A model generated the notes under the pieces. The model saw nothing but the letters and a program-made list of their open reading frames with translations. It was not told the DNA's origin and did not search any database. From contig NC_091966.1 of the NCBI RefSeq assembly GCF_036711975.1, positions 40,369,501 to 40,433,500 on the forward strand: DNA of 64,000 nt, read 5' to 3'. The stretch's first letter is position 1. Every line of letters starts with the position of its first letter. Below are positions 38,101 to 45,871 of this stretch, piece by piece. This stretch comes from Onthophagus taurus. Its lineage: Eukaryota > Arthropoda > Insecta > Coleoptera > Scarabaeidae. Position numbers and translations under genes: made by a program.

Positions 38101-39074
38101 GCCCGGAAGCGTTAACTTTCGACATTGATAATTCGTTGCATATGGATTATATTTACACCGCTGCTAATCTTAAAGCCGAAGTTTATGGAATCCCCCAAGT
38201 TAGAGATTATAAAGTTGTCAAAGAGATGGTATCGAAAATTCAAGTAAGTGAAGTTAATAATAAAAATTAACTTATTTAGTTTATTTTGATGTTTAAGGTA
38301 CCAGAATTTATTCCTAAATCAGGGGTAAAAATAGCAGTGACAGATTCTCAAATGGCGGTGAGTAACGGGAGTAACGTCGATATGGATCGAGTGGCCCAAT
38401 TACAATTGGAACTTCCCACTGTTAACGAATTAGGAAGTTTGATGTTAACGCCGTTAGAATTCGAAAAAGACGACGATAAAAATCTTCACATCGATTTTAT
38501 CGTAGCAGCTTCGAATTTACGCGCAGCAAATTACAAAATACCCTCAGCTGATAGACACAAATCGAAATTAATCGCCGGAAAAATTATCCCAGCAATCGCA
38601 ACAACAACTTCCGTCGTAGGCGGATTAGTTTGTCTCGAACTTTATAAACTGGTGAATAATATGAAATCGATAACTCCGTTTAAAAACGGTTTCGTTAATT
38701 TGGCTTTGCCATTTTTCGGGTTTTCCGAACCGATCGAAGCTCCTAAAATGGAATATTGCGGGAAACCATGGACGCTTTGGGATCGTTTCGAGATCCAAGG
38801 CGAGATGACATTGAGCGAATTTTTGGATTATTTCAAAAACGAACACGGTTTGGAGATTACGATGTTATCCCAAGGAGTTTGTATGTTGTATTCGTTCTTT
38901 ATGGCGAAAAATAAAGCGCAGGAACGTCTTGGTTTGCCAATGTCTGAGGTGGTTAAACGCGTCTCAAAACGCCGAATGGAACCTCACGTTCGTGCTTTGG
39001 TCTTTGAATTATGCTGTAATGATGCGGATGGAAATGATGTTGAAGTACCATACGTTAAATACAACCTGCCGTAG
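21792..39074 (+). CDS. Uba1: ubiquitin-activating enzyme E1 (Uba1), 4 exons
   Basis: Exons: 21792-23178, 29631-29830, 37461-38243, 38298-39074. All junctions are GT/AG and phases agree (1, 0, 0), giving 3147 nt and 1048 aa. The enzyme adenylates ubiquitin with ATP, binds it as a thioester and hands it to E2 enzymes in nucleus and cytosol. The first ATG in frame is at 21792. Residues 13-19 are PPKKKRK, a classical nuclear-localisation signal. The inactive adenylation half has [12 protein letters not shown]. The active half begins in exon 2 with [15 protein letters not shown] (about 468-482) and [15 protein letters not shown]. The catalytic Cys627 lies in [13 protein letters not shown] in exon 3. 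Exon 4 has [11 protein letters not shown] and the C-terminal ubiquitin-fold domain that binds E2. Introns 1 (6.5 kb) and 2 (7.6 kb) are packed with transposons; intron 3 is 54 bp. No frame break is seen. Confidence 0.96.
23748..24205. mobile_element. MITE or deleted Harbinger with a fragment of a MADF gene
   Basis: The ends GGGTTTATACAGACGATTTA (about 23753) and TAAATTCTGTATAAACCTGG (about 24177-24197) are near reverse complements and continue with AGCTGTAAATTTAAATTT. From 23982 the plus strand reads [20 protein letters not shown] and KKCSEHKDK, the start of a MADF domain, before degenerating. That composition suggests a deleted PIF/Harbinger copy. A further partial copy of the right arm is at about 25030-25145. 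Confidence 0.6.
24243..24850. repeat. foldback element, family A copy 1
   Basis: The left arm (24243-24515) starts CAGGGTGTCACTCAAAAAAA and contains CACGTCATTGGATAGACATT and GATGTACAATACATCC. The right arm (about 24557-24847) is its reverse complement. The two arms are separated by about 45 bp, so the unit is an almost perfect ~600-bp palindrome. A second palindrome of the family spans 25195-25757. Confidence 0.75.
25195..25757. repeat. foldback element, family A copy 2
   Basis: The left arm repeats the family A sequence (CAGGGTGTCACTCAAAAAAC at 25193, CACGTCATTGGATAGACATT near 25361). The right arm, from about 25480, is a more diverged reverse complement ending in AACCTGTATACCGGGTG. The core is about 20-40 bp. 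Confidence 0.65.
25757..26580. repeat. inverted-repeat element, family B (~130-bp arms)
   Basis: GGGTGTCCAATTAGTGCGAT at about 25761 and its reverse complement near 26560-26576 start arms of about 130 bp, which also share AAAATGTTTATATATAAAGT and the AGGTGCATAACCTAAAAATA motif. The central ~570 bp contains further CAGGGTG-type ends and is non-coding. Confidence 0.7.
26583..27740. repeat. long foldback element, family C (1.16 kb palindrome)
   Basis: The arms are about 550 bp each and meet near 27150-27180. Landmarks are GAATTTTAAGGGTACTTT (26630) against AAAGTACCCTTAAAATTC (27675), and GTACTTTCAACCTACCCTTC (26812) against GAAGGGTAGGTTGAAAGTAC (27519). No coding capacity is seen. A partial left arm also occurs at about 24868-25000. 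Confidence 0.8.
27735..28030. repeat. family A foldback arm, solitary copy
   Basis: A single reverse-oriented arm, closely similar to 24557-24847 (ACATTCAAAATGGATGTATT, then CCAATGACGTGAAGAAAAAT) and ending GTGTGACACCCTGTATA. Its partner arm is not adjacent, so it is a truncated copy or one end of an interrupted element. Confidence 0.65.
28040..28450 (-). pseudogene. Penelope-like element C-terminus with GIY-YIG endonuclease fragment
   Basis: The minus strand reads [14 protein letters not shown] upstream, then [19 protein letters not shown] followed by [13 protein letters not shown]. The pattern SGVYxxxC...YxxQTGRxxxxRxxEH is the GIY-YIG endonuclease signature of Penelope-like elements. Here the usual YIGQTGR has become YIVQTGR, and flanking stops show decay. 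Confidence 0.7.
28560..29545. mobile_element. ~1-kb element with ~150-bp inverted repeats and internal hairpin repeats
   Basis: Left-arm sequence GGCTTAAAAATCGACGATTT (28572) and GTTTCGATGTGACGTCAC (about 28686) are mirrored on the right by GTGACGTCACGTCGAAACTT (about 29411) and TGTCGATTTTTAAGCGATAT (29522). The middle (28905-29265) carries three copies or half-copies of the CTAG-rich hairpin family. No protein is encoded. It abuts Uba1 exon 2. Confidence 0.65.
28905..29265. repeat. cluster of CTAG-rich hairpin repeats, Uba1 intron 1
   Basis: Two full palindromes (28931-28976 and 29111-29150) and one half (about 29240-29262) of the TTTAGCCG...CGG(G/C)TAAAC type, spaced by ACTAGCGCTA and CACTGTCACTAGA motifs. 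The same spacer text links the copies in LIG1 intron 10. Confidence 0.65.
29631..29830 (+). CDS. Uba1: Uba1 exon 2 (active ATP-binding loop)
   Basis: A 200-nt exon between TCTTTTTTAG and AAA|GTAAAT. It encodes the nucleotide-binding GAGAIG loop and the NLNRQFLFR segment of the active adenylation domain. It is the only exon in nearly 14 kb of transposon-filled intron. Confidence 0.95.
29831..30571. other. Uba1 intron 2, left part
   Basis: No repeat or coding similarity recognised apart from the GTAAAT donor of intron 2 at 29831. Confidence 0.4.
30572..31213. mobile_element. DNA-transposon MITE with TIRs, ~640 bp
   Basis: AGCTTTGTTCGTTGAGACTG (30574) and CAGTCCCAAGGAACAAAGCT (ending about 31213) are near reverse complements. 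TGCACTA and CAACGAACA motifs recur inside both arms. A short frame beginning [19 protein letters not shown] at 30748 is acidic and not recognised. Superfamily is unassigned. Confidence 0.55.
31290..32770 (+). pseudogene. decayed Mutator-like transposase-domain plus YqaJ nuclease gene
   Basis: Plus-strand fragments in several frames follow the order of insect proteins that join a Mutator-like transposase domain to a YqaJ (phage lambda-exonuclease-like) domain. The first part has [52 protein letters not shown] and IIGDGD. The second part has [42 protein letters not shown] and [16 protein letters not shown]. In YqaJ nucleases the D..E..K residues sit in the SPDG..EIKCP region; here SPDG reads SPGG and EIKCP reads EVTCP, so the active site is lost. 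Stops and shifts occur throughout. It lies in sense orientation in Uba1 intron 2. Confidence 0.7.
32771..33120. other. Uba1 intron 2, unrecognised stretch
   Basis: AT-rich, with no coding or repeat similarity seen. Confidence 0.4.
33120..34050 (-). pseudogene. LINE (CR1/jockey-like) reverse transcriptase relic
   Basis: The minus strand contains [18 protein letters not shown] with the RT catalytic YADD box near 33400. Upstream on that strand is a pre-RT stretch (33921-33712, [20 protein letters not shown]). The order along the minus strand is correct for one 5'-to-3' ORF2, but it is broken by stops. Confidence 0.65.
34090..35336 (+). pseudogene. RTE-like LINE copy 1: C-terminal coding fragment and 3' region
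   Basis: Coding relic at 34130-34260 reads like [15 protein letters not shown], the conserved post-RT segment of RTE-like LINEs. After an internal deletion, the sequence from about 34284 to 35336 is a direct repeat of 36470-37407. A ~90-bp insertion at about 35228-35320 is unique to this copy and is itself an imperfect palindrome (CTATTATTCACTCAGGTTAA / TTAACCTTCGTGAATAATAG). Confidence 0.65.
35390..37407 (+). pseudogene. RTE-like LINE copy 2 with a LINE fragment inserted
   Basis: The coding relic reads [40 protein letters not shown] and [16 protein letters not shown], then after an insertion [11 protein letters not shown] and [15 protein letters not shown]. This is the C-terminal half of an RTE-like LINE. 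The 3' region 36470-37407 matches copy 1 at high identity. The two copies make ~950-bp direct repeats within Uba1 intron 2. Confidence 0.7.
36000..36280 (-). pseudogene. LINE RT C-terminal fragment inserted in RTE copy 2
   Basis: The minus strand reads [20 protein letters not shown], then [16 protein letters not shown]. This resembles the KLYNxLP...FKxxLKxFL...YSxEEF terminus of CR1/jockey-type LINEs. It interrupts the RTE frame between about 35860 and 36295, consistent with a 5'-truncated insertion. Confidence 0.6.
37461..39074 (+). CDS. Uba1: Uba1 exons 3-4 (catalytic Cys and ubiquitin-fold domains)
   Basis: Exon 3 (261 codons) holds [19 protein letters not shown] and the thioester Cys in [11 protein letters not shown] 54-bp intron (38244-38297) separates it from exon 4. 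Exon 4 runs from [12 protein letters not shown] to the stop TAG and carries [17 protein letters not shown] and the C-terminal [18 protein letters not shown] region. A polyadenylation signal AATAAA follows at 39212. Confidence 0.95.
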
Positions 39075-39654
39075 ATGAAAAATTAAAAATTAAAAAAAAA
39101 AAAAAAGAATGAAAAGAAGAGATTTTTTAGTTTCGTTTTTTTCTTTTCTTGTTTTTTTTTTTGTAAGTGCACCAGCTATGACATTGAAAATTTGAACTGA
39201 ATTTGGGTGTTAATAAAATTGTGATCCGAATGTAAAAAGTTTTAATTTATGTCATCATCAGGAAAAAATTTTTAAATAATTATTATTGGGGCGAAATGCC
39301 TCAAAACGCTAAAATAAAAACGTTAGATGATCACACATTATATTTATACACTAAGAGAGCCAGTTTAAGGTTGTTAATTAATAAAAACGTATGGCATTTA
39401 GCATTTAATAATCAAGATTTTTTTTTTGTAGGAAATAATTTTCATTTTATTTCGTCAAAAATTTTTCGCGAATCACTTCTATTTAATGTGTACCGCTGAA
39501 TTTATTTTTCTTTTTATTTTGGAAAGTCTTAAAAGTAGTAATTGCAGTTTGTTAATAGTGTTTATTTTCTTAACAAGTATATTTTGATGTGTGAGGAAAA
39601 ATAATTCAAAATAAACAATTTTTTGAGCAATTCTTTTATTTACTTATTTAGTTA
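39075..39654. other. Uba1 3' UTR and downstream non-coding DNA
   Basis: The 3' UTR probably ends soon after AATAAA at 39212-39217. The remainder to 39654 is AT-rich and unrecognised; a 67-codon plus frame at 39296-39499 lacks motifs. Confidence 0.5.
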
Positions 39655-40521
39655 AAAAATATAATTAAATTAAGTAATAACAAAATCTCAATAATATAGC
39701 AATGATGATGCTAGATCAGAAAAGAACTTGATGGAGATGTTGTTTAGATTTGGTCAAACCCATAAAAAGTTTGGAACAATAAACCATTTTATAACGAGAT
39801 GTAAATAATACAAGAGAAGAAGCACAAGCCAAAGCACCTACAAGAATTATTACACACATTAATGTGTTACAAAAGTGTCAAAATAAAGAACTACATAAAG
39901 TTATACATATAGATTAGATAATACAGTAAAAAATAAACTTAATTATGTTAGTTAAGCTTAGAATTTTATTATTTACTTAAAAAATTTGGGTTGTAATGTA
40001 AAAGTTAGGCAACTTAATACATAGACAATAAATTGAGGTTATGTTGTTTTTCAAATTTTCAAATCTGGGTAAAAGAAAGTGTAAAAAGAAGATAAATGTT
40101 GAAACAGGAGCTTAATAAGAAAGAAAATTCATGAAATTGAATCTCAAGGAAAATGAAGAACAGGGAAAAGATATTAACGACAAAGTTTATTCATTGATTC
40201 ATCAATATCAAAAGAACCTATTATCCTTCTATTATATTGATGAATTCGGTTTAATAATCTTAGTTTGAAGATTTAGTTAAAAAATATAAATAAATTAAAT
40301 AATAATAACAAGGCACATCTCAATAATGTACAACGATGATGATGCTACATCAGAATAGAACTTGATGGAGTTGTTTGGGTTTAGTCAAACCCACGAAAAC
40401 TTTGTAACAGTAAATCATTTTCTATGTAAATGATACAAGAGAAGAACCACAAGCAAAAGCATCTGCAAGAAAGAAGAATTACAGCTTAGGAATGAAGGAA
40501 TGAACTAAATTAAATGACATT

Positions 40522-40725
40522 TGTTGGCGTTCTTTTATGTGTGGTGCGGCTTTTGTACGATAGATGGCGTGGGGAGGTTCTTGTGGTGTGTATATTTAGA
40601 AACTGGCACATATGTAGTCATAAGGTTTAGAGTAGAGCAGTTTAAAAAACCGTTGGATTAAGTGTAACCGTTGGATAATAAAGAGTTGTTTAGCCATTCA
40701 GAGGAGTGTGTTTAAATAGTTAACA
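40522..40725 (+). repeat. 5' LTR of the gypsy element
   Basis: 204 bp, TGTTGGCG...GTTAACA. I compared it base by base with the 3' LTR and saw no difference. AATAAAGAG near its 3' half (about 40676) could act as polyadenylation signal. Confidence 0.97.
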
Positions 40726-40743
40726 TATCAGAAGTGGGATAGG

Positions 40744-41075
40744 GATAAGTTCTACTGTGAAGTGACCAAAAGTCTGGACCTACTGTGAAGTGCACAAAAG
40801 TCTGGATCTACTGTGAAGTGCCCAAAAGTCTGGACCTGCTGTGAAGTGCACAAAAGTCTGGATCTACTGTGAAGTGCCCAAAAAATCTGGACCTACTGTG
40901 AAGTGAAGTGCACAAAAGTCTGGACCTACTGTGAAGTTAAGTGCACAAAAGTCTGGACCTACTGTGAAGTTAAGTGCACAAAAGTCTGGATCTACTGTGA
41001 AGTGCCCAAAAGTCTGGACCTACTGTGAAGTGAAGTGCCCAAACGTCTGGATCTACCGTGAAGTGATTTTCGCTG
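40744..41075 (+). repeat. leader tandem repeats in the gypsy element
   Basis: About ten degenerate copies of a 28-38-bp unit built on GTCTGGACCTACTGTGAAGT and GCACAAAA/GCCCAAAA lie between the LTR and the gag start. They occupy the untranslated leader where packaging or translation signals normally sit. Confidence 0.85.
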
Positions 41076-41108
41076 GACAGATTCCACGTCTAAGATTATA
41101 CTGGACTT

Positions 41109-44100
41109 ATGAGTGATCCACATAGTGAGTTGCCGTCAAACAACACCGAACCGAATAAAGCAGAAACAGGGGGCTTTTGTTTCAATTTAAACGAAGCAGG
41201 AACATCGACCATGGCGGAAAATTCAACTGGAATAGGCGGCGGAAATATGCAGAACGTGTTGATCGCACTGACCGAATGTTTGCGAGAAATGCGAGCCGAG
41301 ACTAATACCAGAAAAGCCGAACTTGCAAGTAGTAAACCAGAGCAATTCCAAATAATGCCTGACTTAAACAAAACCATTTCAACGTTCGATGGAGATGTTG
41401 ATTTGTTGTGCGCCGCAGAATGGATACAAGGTATCGAAAATAGTGCTTCGATGTATAAGTGGCCGGAATGTATTAAAATCGAAACGGCGAGAAACCATCT
41501 CGTAGGACCTGCACGCGATTGGTATAACGCACGAAGCGGCGATATCCGAAATTGGGATGACTTCAGGGTAAAATTTGAGAAAACGTTCATCGAAACTACT
41601 AGTACGGGAGAAAAATGGGACCGTATGCGGAAACGAATTCAAAAACAAAACGAGTCCGTGATGTCGTATTATCATGATAAATATAAATTATGCAGAGCAT
41701 TACAATTAAACAATAACGAGATAAAAGAGGAGATCTTACGAGGTCTTTATTCGAGAGTGATTGCCGGTAATTTATGCGTTAAGTCTTACGGCGATTTAGA
41801 TGAATTGTACCAGGATATCGTAAATAGTGAACGATTAATTGAAAAGAGAAAGGAAGTTCACGAAAAAAGAGAATCAACCACAGGAAATAAAAATACAAAA
41901 TCACAAGGTACAATGTTGCGGAAAAGCGTAGGGGAAAACGAAGGTGAGCAAGATCAACGTAGAAACAAGTCAGAAGGTATAAAATGTTTCCGATGTGGAG
42001 GGTTGGGACATATGGCATCACAATGTCTAAAACGAGAAGCAGTATGCTTTTTGTGCAACAAACCAGGGCATCAACGTAAAGATTGCAGATGGAGAAAAGA
42101 AGATAGTGATAGAAGGGATGTTCGTGTAATAGAAGATACAACAACGACATACAATAGCGGTATTGAAAAGTACTTTAAGCGAATCCTATTGAACGAGAAA
42201 AAGTATGTGGCCTTAGTCGATCCAGGGAGCGCCGTTTGTACAATTCAAGCTCACTTGGTTGATGAGAAAAATCGGCAGAAAACAAATATTGAGCTTACGG
42301 GATTCGGAGAGGGAAAACCAGTAAAGTGCAGCGAGAAGATAATCGCACGGGTAATGGTGGACGAAGTGTTCGTAAATAACGTGGACATTTTTGTGGTTCC
42401 AGAGAACGCTCAATCCGTGCCGGTGATAATTGGTCGATCTTTTACGGAAGCTCCGGAGTTAGCTTACGCTCGAGTTAAAGACAGTCTCGTGTTTGGTTGG
42501 GATGATTCGTTGCCGTTTAGTGAAATCAGCGAACTTGATCGATCGCGACGCGAATGTGTGGTGGCTGCTGAGGACGTTATTGTGTCTAACAATTCAATAC
42601 AGCTAATCAAAGCAAAGGTAGCGAACATTGATGTACTTGTACCAATGAAAAACAAAAGTGAGAATCCAAAACAATTTATGAAGGACGACGTGGTTGGGAT
42701 TGTGCGTGATATAAACACTATTTCGGAACAAATACCGTCGAAGGAACCCATAACAGTGGATATGCTCCGGGTAGACAGTGAAACAAAGGACGAAGTGATT
42801 GACAAATTGGTGGATTTGTGCAACGAATATCGTGACTGTTTTGTGTTGAATGTGTCGGAACTAGGATGCACAAATGCGATTACTGTGGATATTGACGATT
42901 CGGGGGTGCCGGTAAGATCGAAACCATATCGCGCAAACATTGACGAGAGGAAAACTATCGCAGATATTGTAAATGAATGGAAAATAAATGGAATCGTGAC
43001 GGAGACCGATTCTCCTTACGCGAGTCCGGTCTTATTAGTTAAAAAGAAAACGGGTGAACCGCGTCTAGTGGTGGATTATCGGAGGTTGAACCAACAGACG
43101 ATAAAGAAAAACTTTCCGATAGCCAGTTTGGACGAACATTTAGAAAATTTACAGAATGCCAAATTATTTACGACGTTGGATCTGGCACAGGGCTATCTGC
43201 AACTACCCCTTAGTGAAGCAGCAAAACCGAAAACTGCGTTTATCACACCGGATTGTACTGGTCAGTTCGAACGAATGATATTTGGTTTGACGAACGGACC
43301 GTACGAGTTTTCCCGATTGATGAATAAAGTGTTGGGACCGCTGCGAAATCGAGTGGCGATGTCGTACTTAGACGACATAATCATACCTGCGTACGATTGG
43401 GAACAGATGTTTGAGAGATTGAAATTAGTGTTTGATAAACTTCGGGGAGCGGGGTTAACGTTGAAAATATCGAAATGTGAATTTGGTAGGAAAAGAGTGG
43501 AGTATTTGGGATTCATCCTGTCCAGTGAGGGATTACGACCTAGTGAAAACAAAGTAAAGGCGGTAAAGGAATTTCCTCGTCCCATCAGTGTACACGATGT
43601 CCGTAGGTTTCTGGGGCTTACGTCGTTCTTCCGTCGTTTTGTGAACAATTATTCAGTGAGAGCAAGACCGCTGAGTGATTTGACAAAGAAAAGTACTGTT
43701 TTTCAGTGGAATGATGAACAGGAGAAGTCATTTTGTGATTTGAAACAGGCGTTAATTAGTGAACCAGTCCTAAAGCTGTACAGAGTAAATGCAAATCGAA
43801 CAGAATTACACACCGACGCCAGTGCACTTGGTCTGGCTGGAGTTCTTCTTCAAGAGCAAGAGGACGGAAAGCTACATCCGATCTATTACGTAAGCCGTAA
43901 GACCTCTGAAGTGGAGCAAAAATACCATTCTACTAAATTGGAGTTAATGGCGGTGGTGGTTTGCGTGGATAGATTGCGTAATCTATTGATTGGTATTCCT
44001 TTTACGGTGTTTACCGATTGCCAAGCGATTGTATACCTTAACGTGAAAAAGAGTCAAGATCCACAAATTGCCCGTTGGTTTGGGTTGCTTCAGGAGTACG

Positions 44101-45629
44101 ACCTTGAGCTCAAATATCGACCTGGTGAAAGAATGTCGCATGTGGACGCACTCTCAAGGGCGCCGGTTGAAAAAGCATCAGAAACACTGATAGATATTTA
44201 TGATAGACTGGACGTACTTAATGTTTTGAGTCGAGAAGATTATGTTTTATTGATACAATACAGTGATCCGAAACTGAAAAGAATAATTGAACTTCTTAAA
44301 AAGCCTAAACGTATACGACAAGAAGAAGAAGAAGTAAAATTGTATGAGATTGATAACTCTAGATTAGTACGAAACGTGAAGGTGGGAAAAATAGAGAGAA
44401 AACTCTACGTTGTACCGAAAAGTGTCCGGAAAAGTATTGTGGTACAACACCATGATGGACAAGGACATTTCGGAGTGGATAGAACGATGGCGAGCATTCA
44501 AAAGTATTATTGGTTTGGAGGCATGAGATCATACGTGAAACGTCATATTCGAGCTTGTGTTGAATGTTTGTTATCAAAGATTCCAAGTGGGAAGAAACCG
44601 GGAGAACTACATCCAATACCTGTATCTCAGCGTCCGTTTGGACGCATTCACATTGATCACCTAGGACCATTAATTCGTAGCAAGAAGGGAAATGTACACA
44701 TACTGGTGGTCGTGGACGCGTTGACTAAGTTTGTTAAGTTGTATGCGGTTCGTGATACAAAGACTGTTTCGACAATTCGTGTATTGAAAAAGTTCATTGA
44801 TCAATTCGGGATTCCAGATCAAATTATCTGTGACCGGGGAACAAGTTTTACATCGGACAATTTTCGGAAATTCATGACGGAGTGTGGTATTAAACAAACG
44901 CTAAATTCGTCTCAATGGCCAAGTGCGAACGGTCAAGTGGAACGAGTAAACCGAACATTAATTCCGTGTTTAATGACTGAAAAAGAAGAAGAGGACCGAT
45001 GGGATACGAATCTAATTCAAATAGAGCAGAATTTAAATCTTGCGGTAAACAAAACCACTGGTAAGACGCCGTACGAAGTACTTTACGGGTATTTGCCAAA
45101 ATTTGGATCCGCTAAATTAAAAACAGTAGCTAAAGACGCGCAGAACGAGTGGATACCATCTGAAACTGTACAACGTGAAGTACGCGATGTGATCGAAAAA
45201 GAACAAATTCGATATAAAGAACGATATGACCAAAAAAGATATTCAGGTTTAAAATATAACGTTGGTGACATAGTATTTATGAAGCGTGTCGCGAAGCCGG
45301 GAGATGGCGAACCGACAAAGCTACAAGATAAGTACCGAGGGCCGTTAGAAGTGATCGCCGTACTGCCGAGCGACACATATCGAGTGGCAACCTTGGACGT
45401 AGAAGACCAGCGAAAGTTTACCACAACTGCCCATGTATCGCAATTAAAAATATACCAAAATCATGAGGAGTCGGATGATGAAACCGAGGAAGAATCACCC
45501 TCAGATGAGAGTGAGAAGGAGCAAGACGATCCGCCTTGTCGCAGTGCTTCAAAGATAGAAATCGGAGAGGAATCTACAACTCGACGAATACGAAGAAAAC
45601 CCACATATTTAAATGATTATGAAGTATAA
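41109..45629 (+). CDS. Gag-Pol polyprotein of Ty3/gypsy element, single open frame
   Basis: 1506 codons without a stop or frameshift between Gag and Pol. In order: a capsid-like Gag region; two CCHC zinc knuckles (CFRCGGLGHMASQC and CFLCNKPGHQRKDC, about residues 293-328); an aspartic protease with Asp371 in LVDPGSA; reverse transcriptase with YLDD at 753-756; RNase H (LHTDASALG, about 900); and integrase. The integrase has an HHCC zinc finger (about 1115-1155) and the DD35E triad Asp1183, Asp1242 and Glu1278. The C-terminus is acidic (DDETEEESPSDESE) and then basic. The protease motif is DPG rather than the usual DSG or DTG. Having Gag and Pol in one frame means the ratio is not set by frameshifting at a gag-pol junction. 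All catalytic residues of RT and integrase are present. Confidence 0.97.
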   Translation: MSDPHSELPSNNTEPNKAETGGFCFNLNEAGTSTMAENSTGIGGGNMQNVLIALTECLREMRAETNTRKAELASSKPEQFQIMPDLNKTISTFDGDVDLLCAAEWIQGIENSASMYKWPECIKIETARNHLVGPARDWYNARSGDIRNWDDFRVKFEKTFIETTSTGEKWDRMRKRIQKQNESVMSYYHDKYKLCRALQLNNNEIKEEILRGLYSRVIAGNLCVKSYGDLDELYQDIVNSERLIEKRKEVHEKRESTTGNKNTKSQGTMLRKSVGENEGEQDQRRNKSEGIKCFRCGGLGHMASQCLKREAVCFLCNKPGHQRKDCRWRKEDSDRRDVRVIEDTTTTYNSGIEKYFKRILLNEKKYVALVDPGSAVCTIQAHLVDEKNRQKTNIELTGFGEGKPVKCSEKIIARVMVDEVFVNNVDIFVVPENAQSVPVIIGRSFTEAPELAYARVKDSLVFGWDDSLPFSEISELDRSRRECVVAAEDVIVSNNSIQLIKAKVANIDVLVPMKNKSENPKQFMKDDVVGIVRDINTISEQIPSKEPITVDMLRVDSETKDEVIDKLVDLCNEYRDCFVLNVSELGCTNAITVDIDDSGVPVRSKPYRANIDERKTIADIVNEWKINGIVTETDSPYASPVLLVKKKTGEPRLVVDYRRLNQQTIKKNFPIASLDEHLENLQNAKLFTTLDLAQGYLQLPLSEAAKPKTAFITPDCTGQFERMIFGLTNGPYEFSRLMNKVLGPLRNRVAMSYLDDIIIPAYDWEQMFERLKLVFDKLRGAGLTLKISKCEFGRKRVEYLGFILSSEGLRPSENKVKAVKEFPRPISVHDVRRFLGLTSFFRRFVNNYSVRARPLSDLTKKSTVFQWNDEQEKSFCDLKQALISEPVLKLYRVNANRTELHTDASALGLAGVLLQEQEDGKLHPIYYVSRKTSEVEQKYHSTKLELMAVVVCVDRLRNLLIGIPFTVFTDCQAIVYLNVKKSQDPQIARWFGLLQEYDLELKYRPGERMSHVDALSRAPVEKASETLIDIYDRLDVLNVLSREDYVLLIQYSDPKLKRIIELLKKPKRIRQEEEEVKLYEIDNSRLVRNVKVGKIERKLYVVPKSVRKSIVVQHHDGQGHFGVDRTMASIQKYYWFGGMRSYVKRHIRACVECLLSKIPSGKKPGELHPIPVSQRPFGRIHIDHLGPLIRSKKGNVHILVVVDALTKFVKLYAVRDTKTVSTIRVLKKFIDQFGIPDQIICDRGTSFTSDNFRKFMTECGIKQTLNSSQWPSANGQVERVNRTLIPCLMTEKEEEDRWDTNLIQIEQNLNLAVNKTTGKTPYEVLYGYLPKFGSAKLKTVAKDAQNEWIPSETVQREVRDVIEKEQIRYKERYDQKRYSGLKYNVGDIVFMKRVAKPGDGEPTKLQDKYRGPLEVIAVLPSDTYRVATLDVEDQRKFTTTAHVSQLKIYQNHEESDDETEEESPSDESEKEQDDPPCRSASKIEIGEESTTRRIRRKPTYLNDYEV

Positions 45630-45655
45630 CATCGCGCGGGTGCGCGATTAACATC
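45630..45655 (+). other. perfect hairpin just after the gag-pol stop
   Basis: ATCGCGC GGGT GCGCGAT forms a 7-bp GC-rich stem with a 4-nt loop immediately downstream of the TAA. A possible role in RNA stability or 3'-end priming is only inference. Confidence 0.6.
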
Positions 45656-45667
45656 AGGGTGGCCGAG

Positions 45668-45871
45668 TGTTGGCGTTCTTTTATGTGTGGTGCGGCTTTT
45701 GTACGATAGATGGCGTGGGGAGGTTCTTGTGGTGTGTATATTTAGAAACTGGCACATATGTAGTCATAAGGTTTAGAGTAGAGCAGTTTAAAAAACCGTT
45801 GGATTAAGTGTAACCGTTGGATAATAAAGAGTTGTTTAGCCATTCAGAGGAGTGTGTTTAAATAGTTAACA
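45668..45871 (+). repeat. 3' LTR of the gypsy element
   Basis: 204 bp, identical to the 5' LTR by inspection. The segment before it, CAGGGTGGCCGAG, is not a clean purine run, so the polypurine tract is unclear. Confidence 0.97.

Larger units (their letters stand above)
40522..45871 (+). mobile_element. complete Ty3/gypsy LTR retrotransposon
   Basis: The 5.35-kb element has two 204-bp LTRs starting TG and ending CA, a repeat-rich leader, and one uninterrupted gag-pol frame. The 4-bp duplication CATT flanks it (40518-40521 and 45872-45875). Neighbouring tandem-repeat units show the unoccupied site AAATGACATTAATCC. There is no env-like frame. Identical LTRs and an open frame point to a very recent insertion. 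Confidence 0.97.

Noticed and set aside
38286..38297. ATG at 38286 as a separate start for the last Uba1 exon
   Set aside because: It lies in the 54-bp intron; the acceptor at 38296-38297 gives the correct in-phase E1 sequence.
41096..45424. Several antisense frames of 66-164 codons opposite gag-pol
   Set aside because: Mirror frames of a long GC-richer coding region; none has a recognisable motif.
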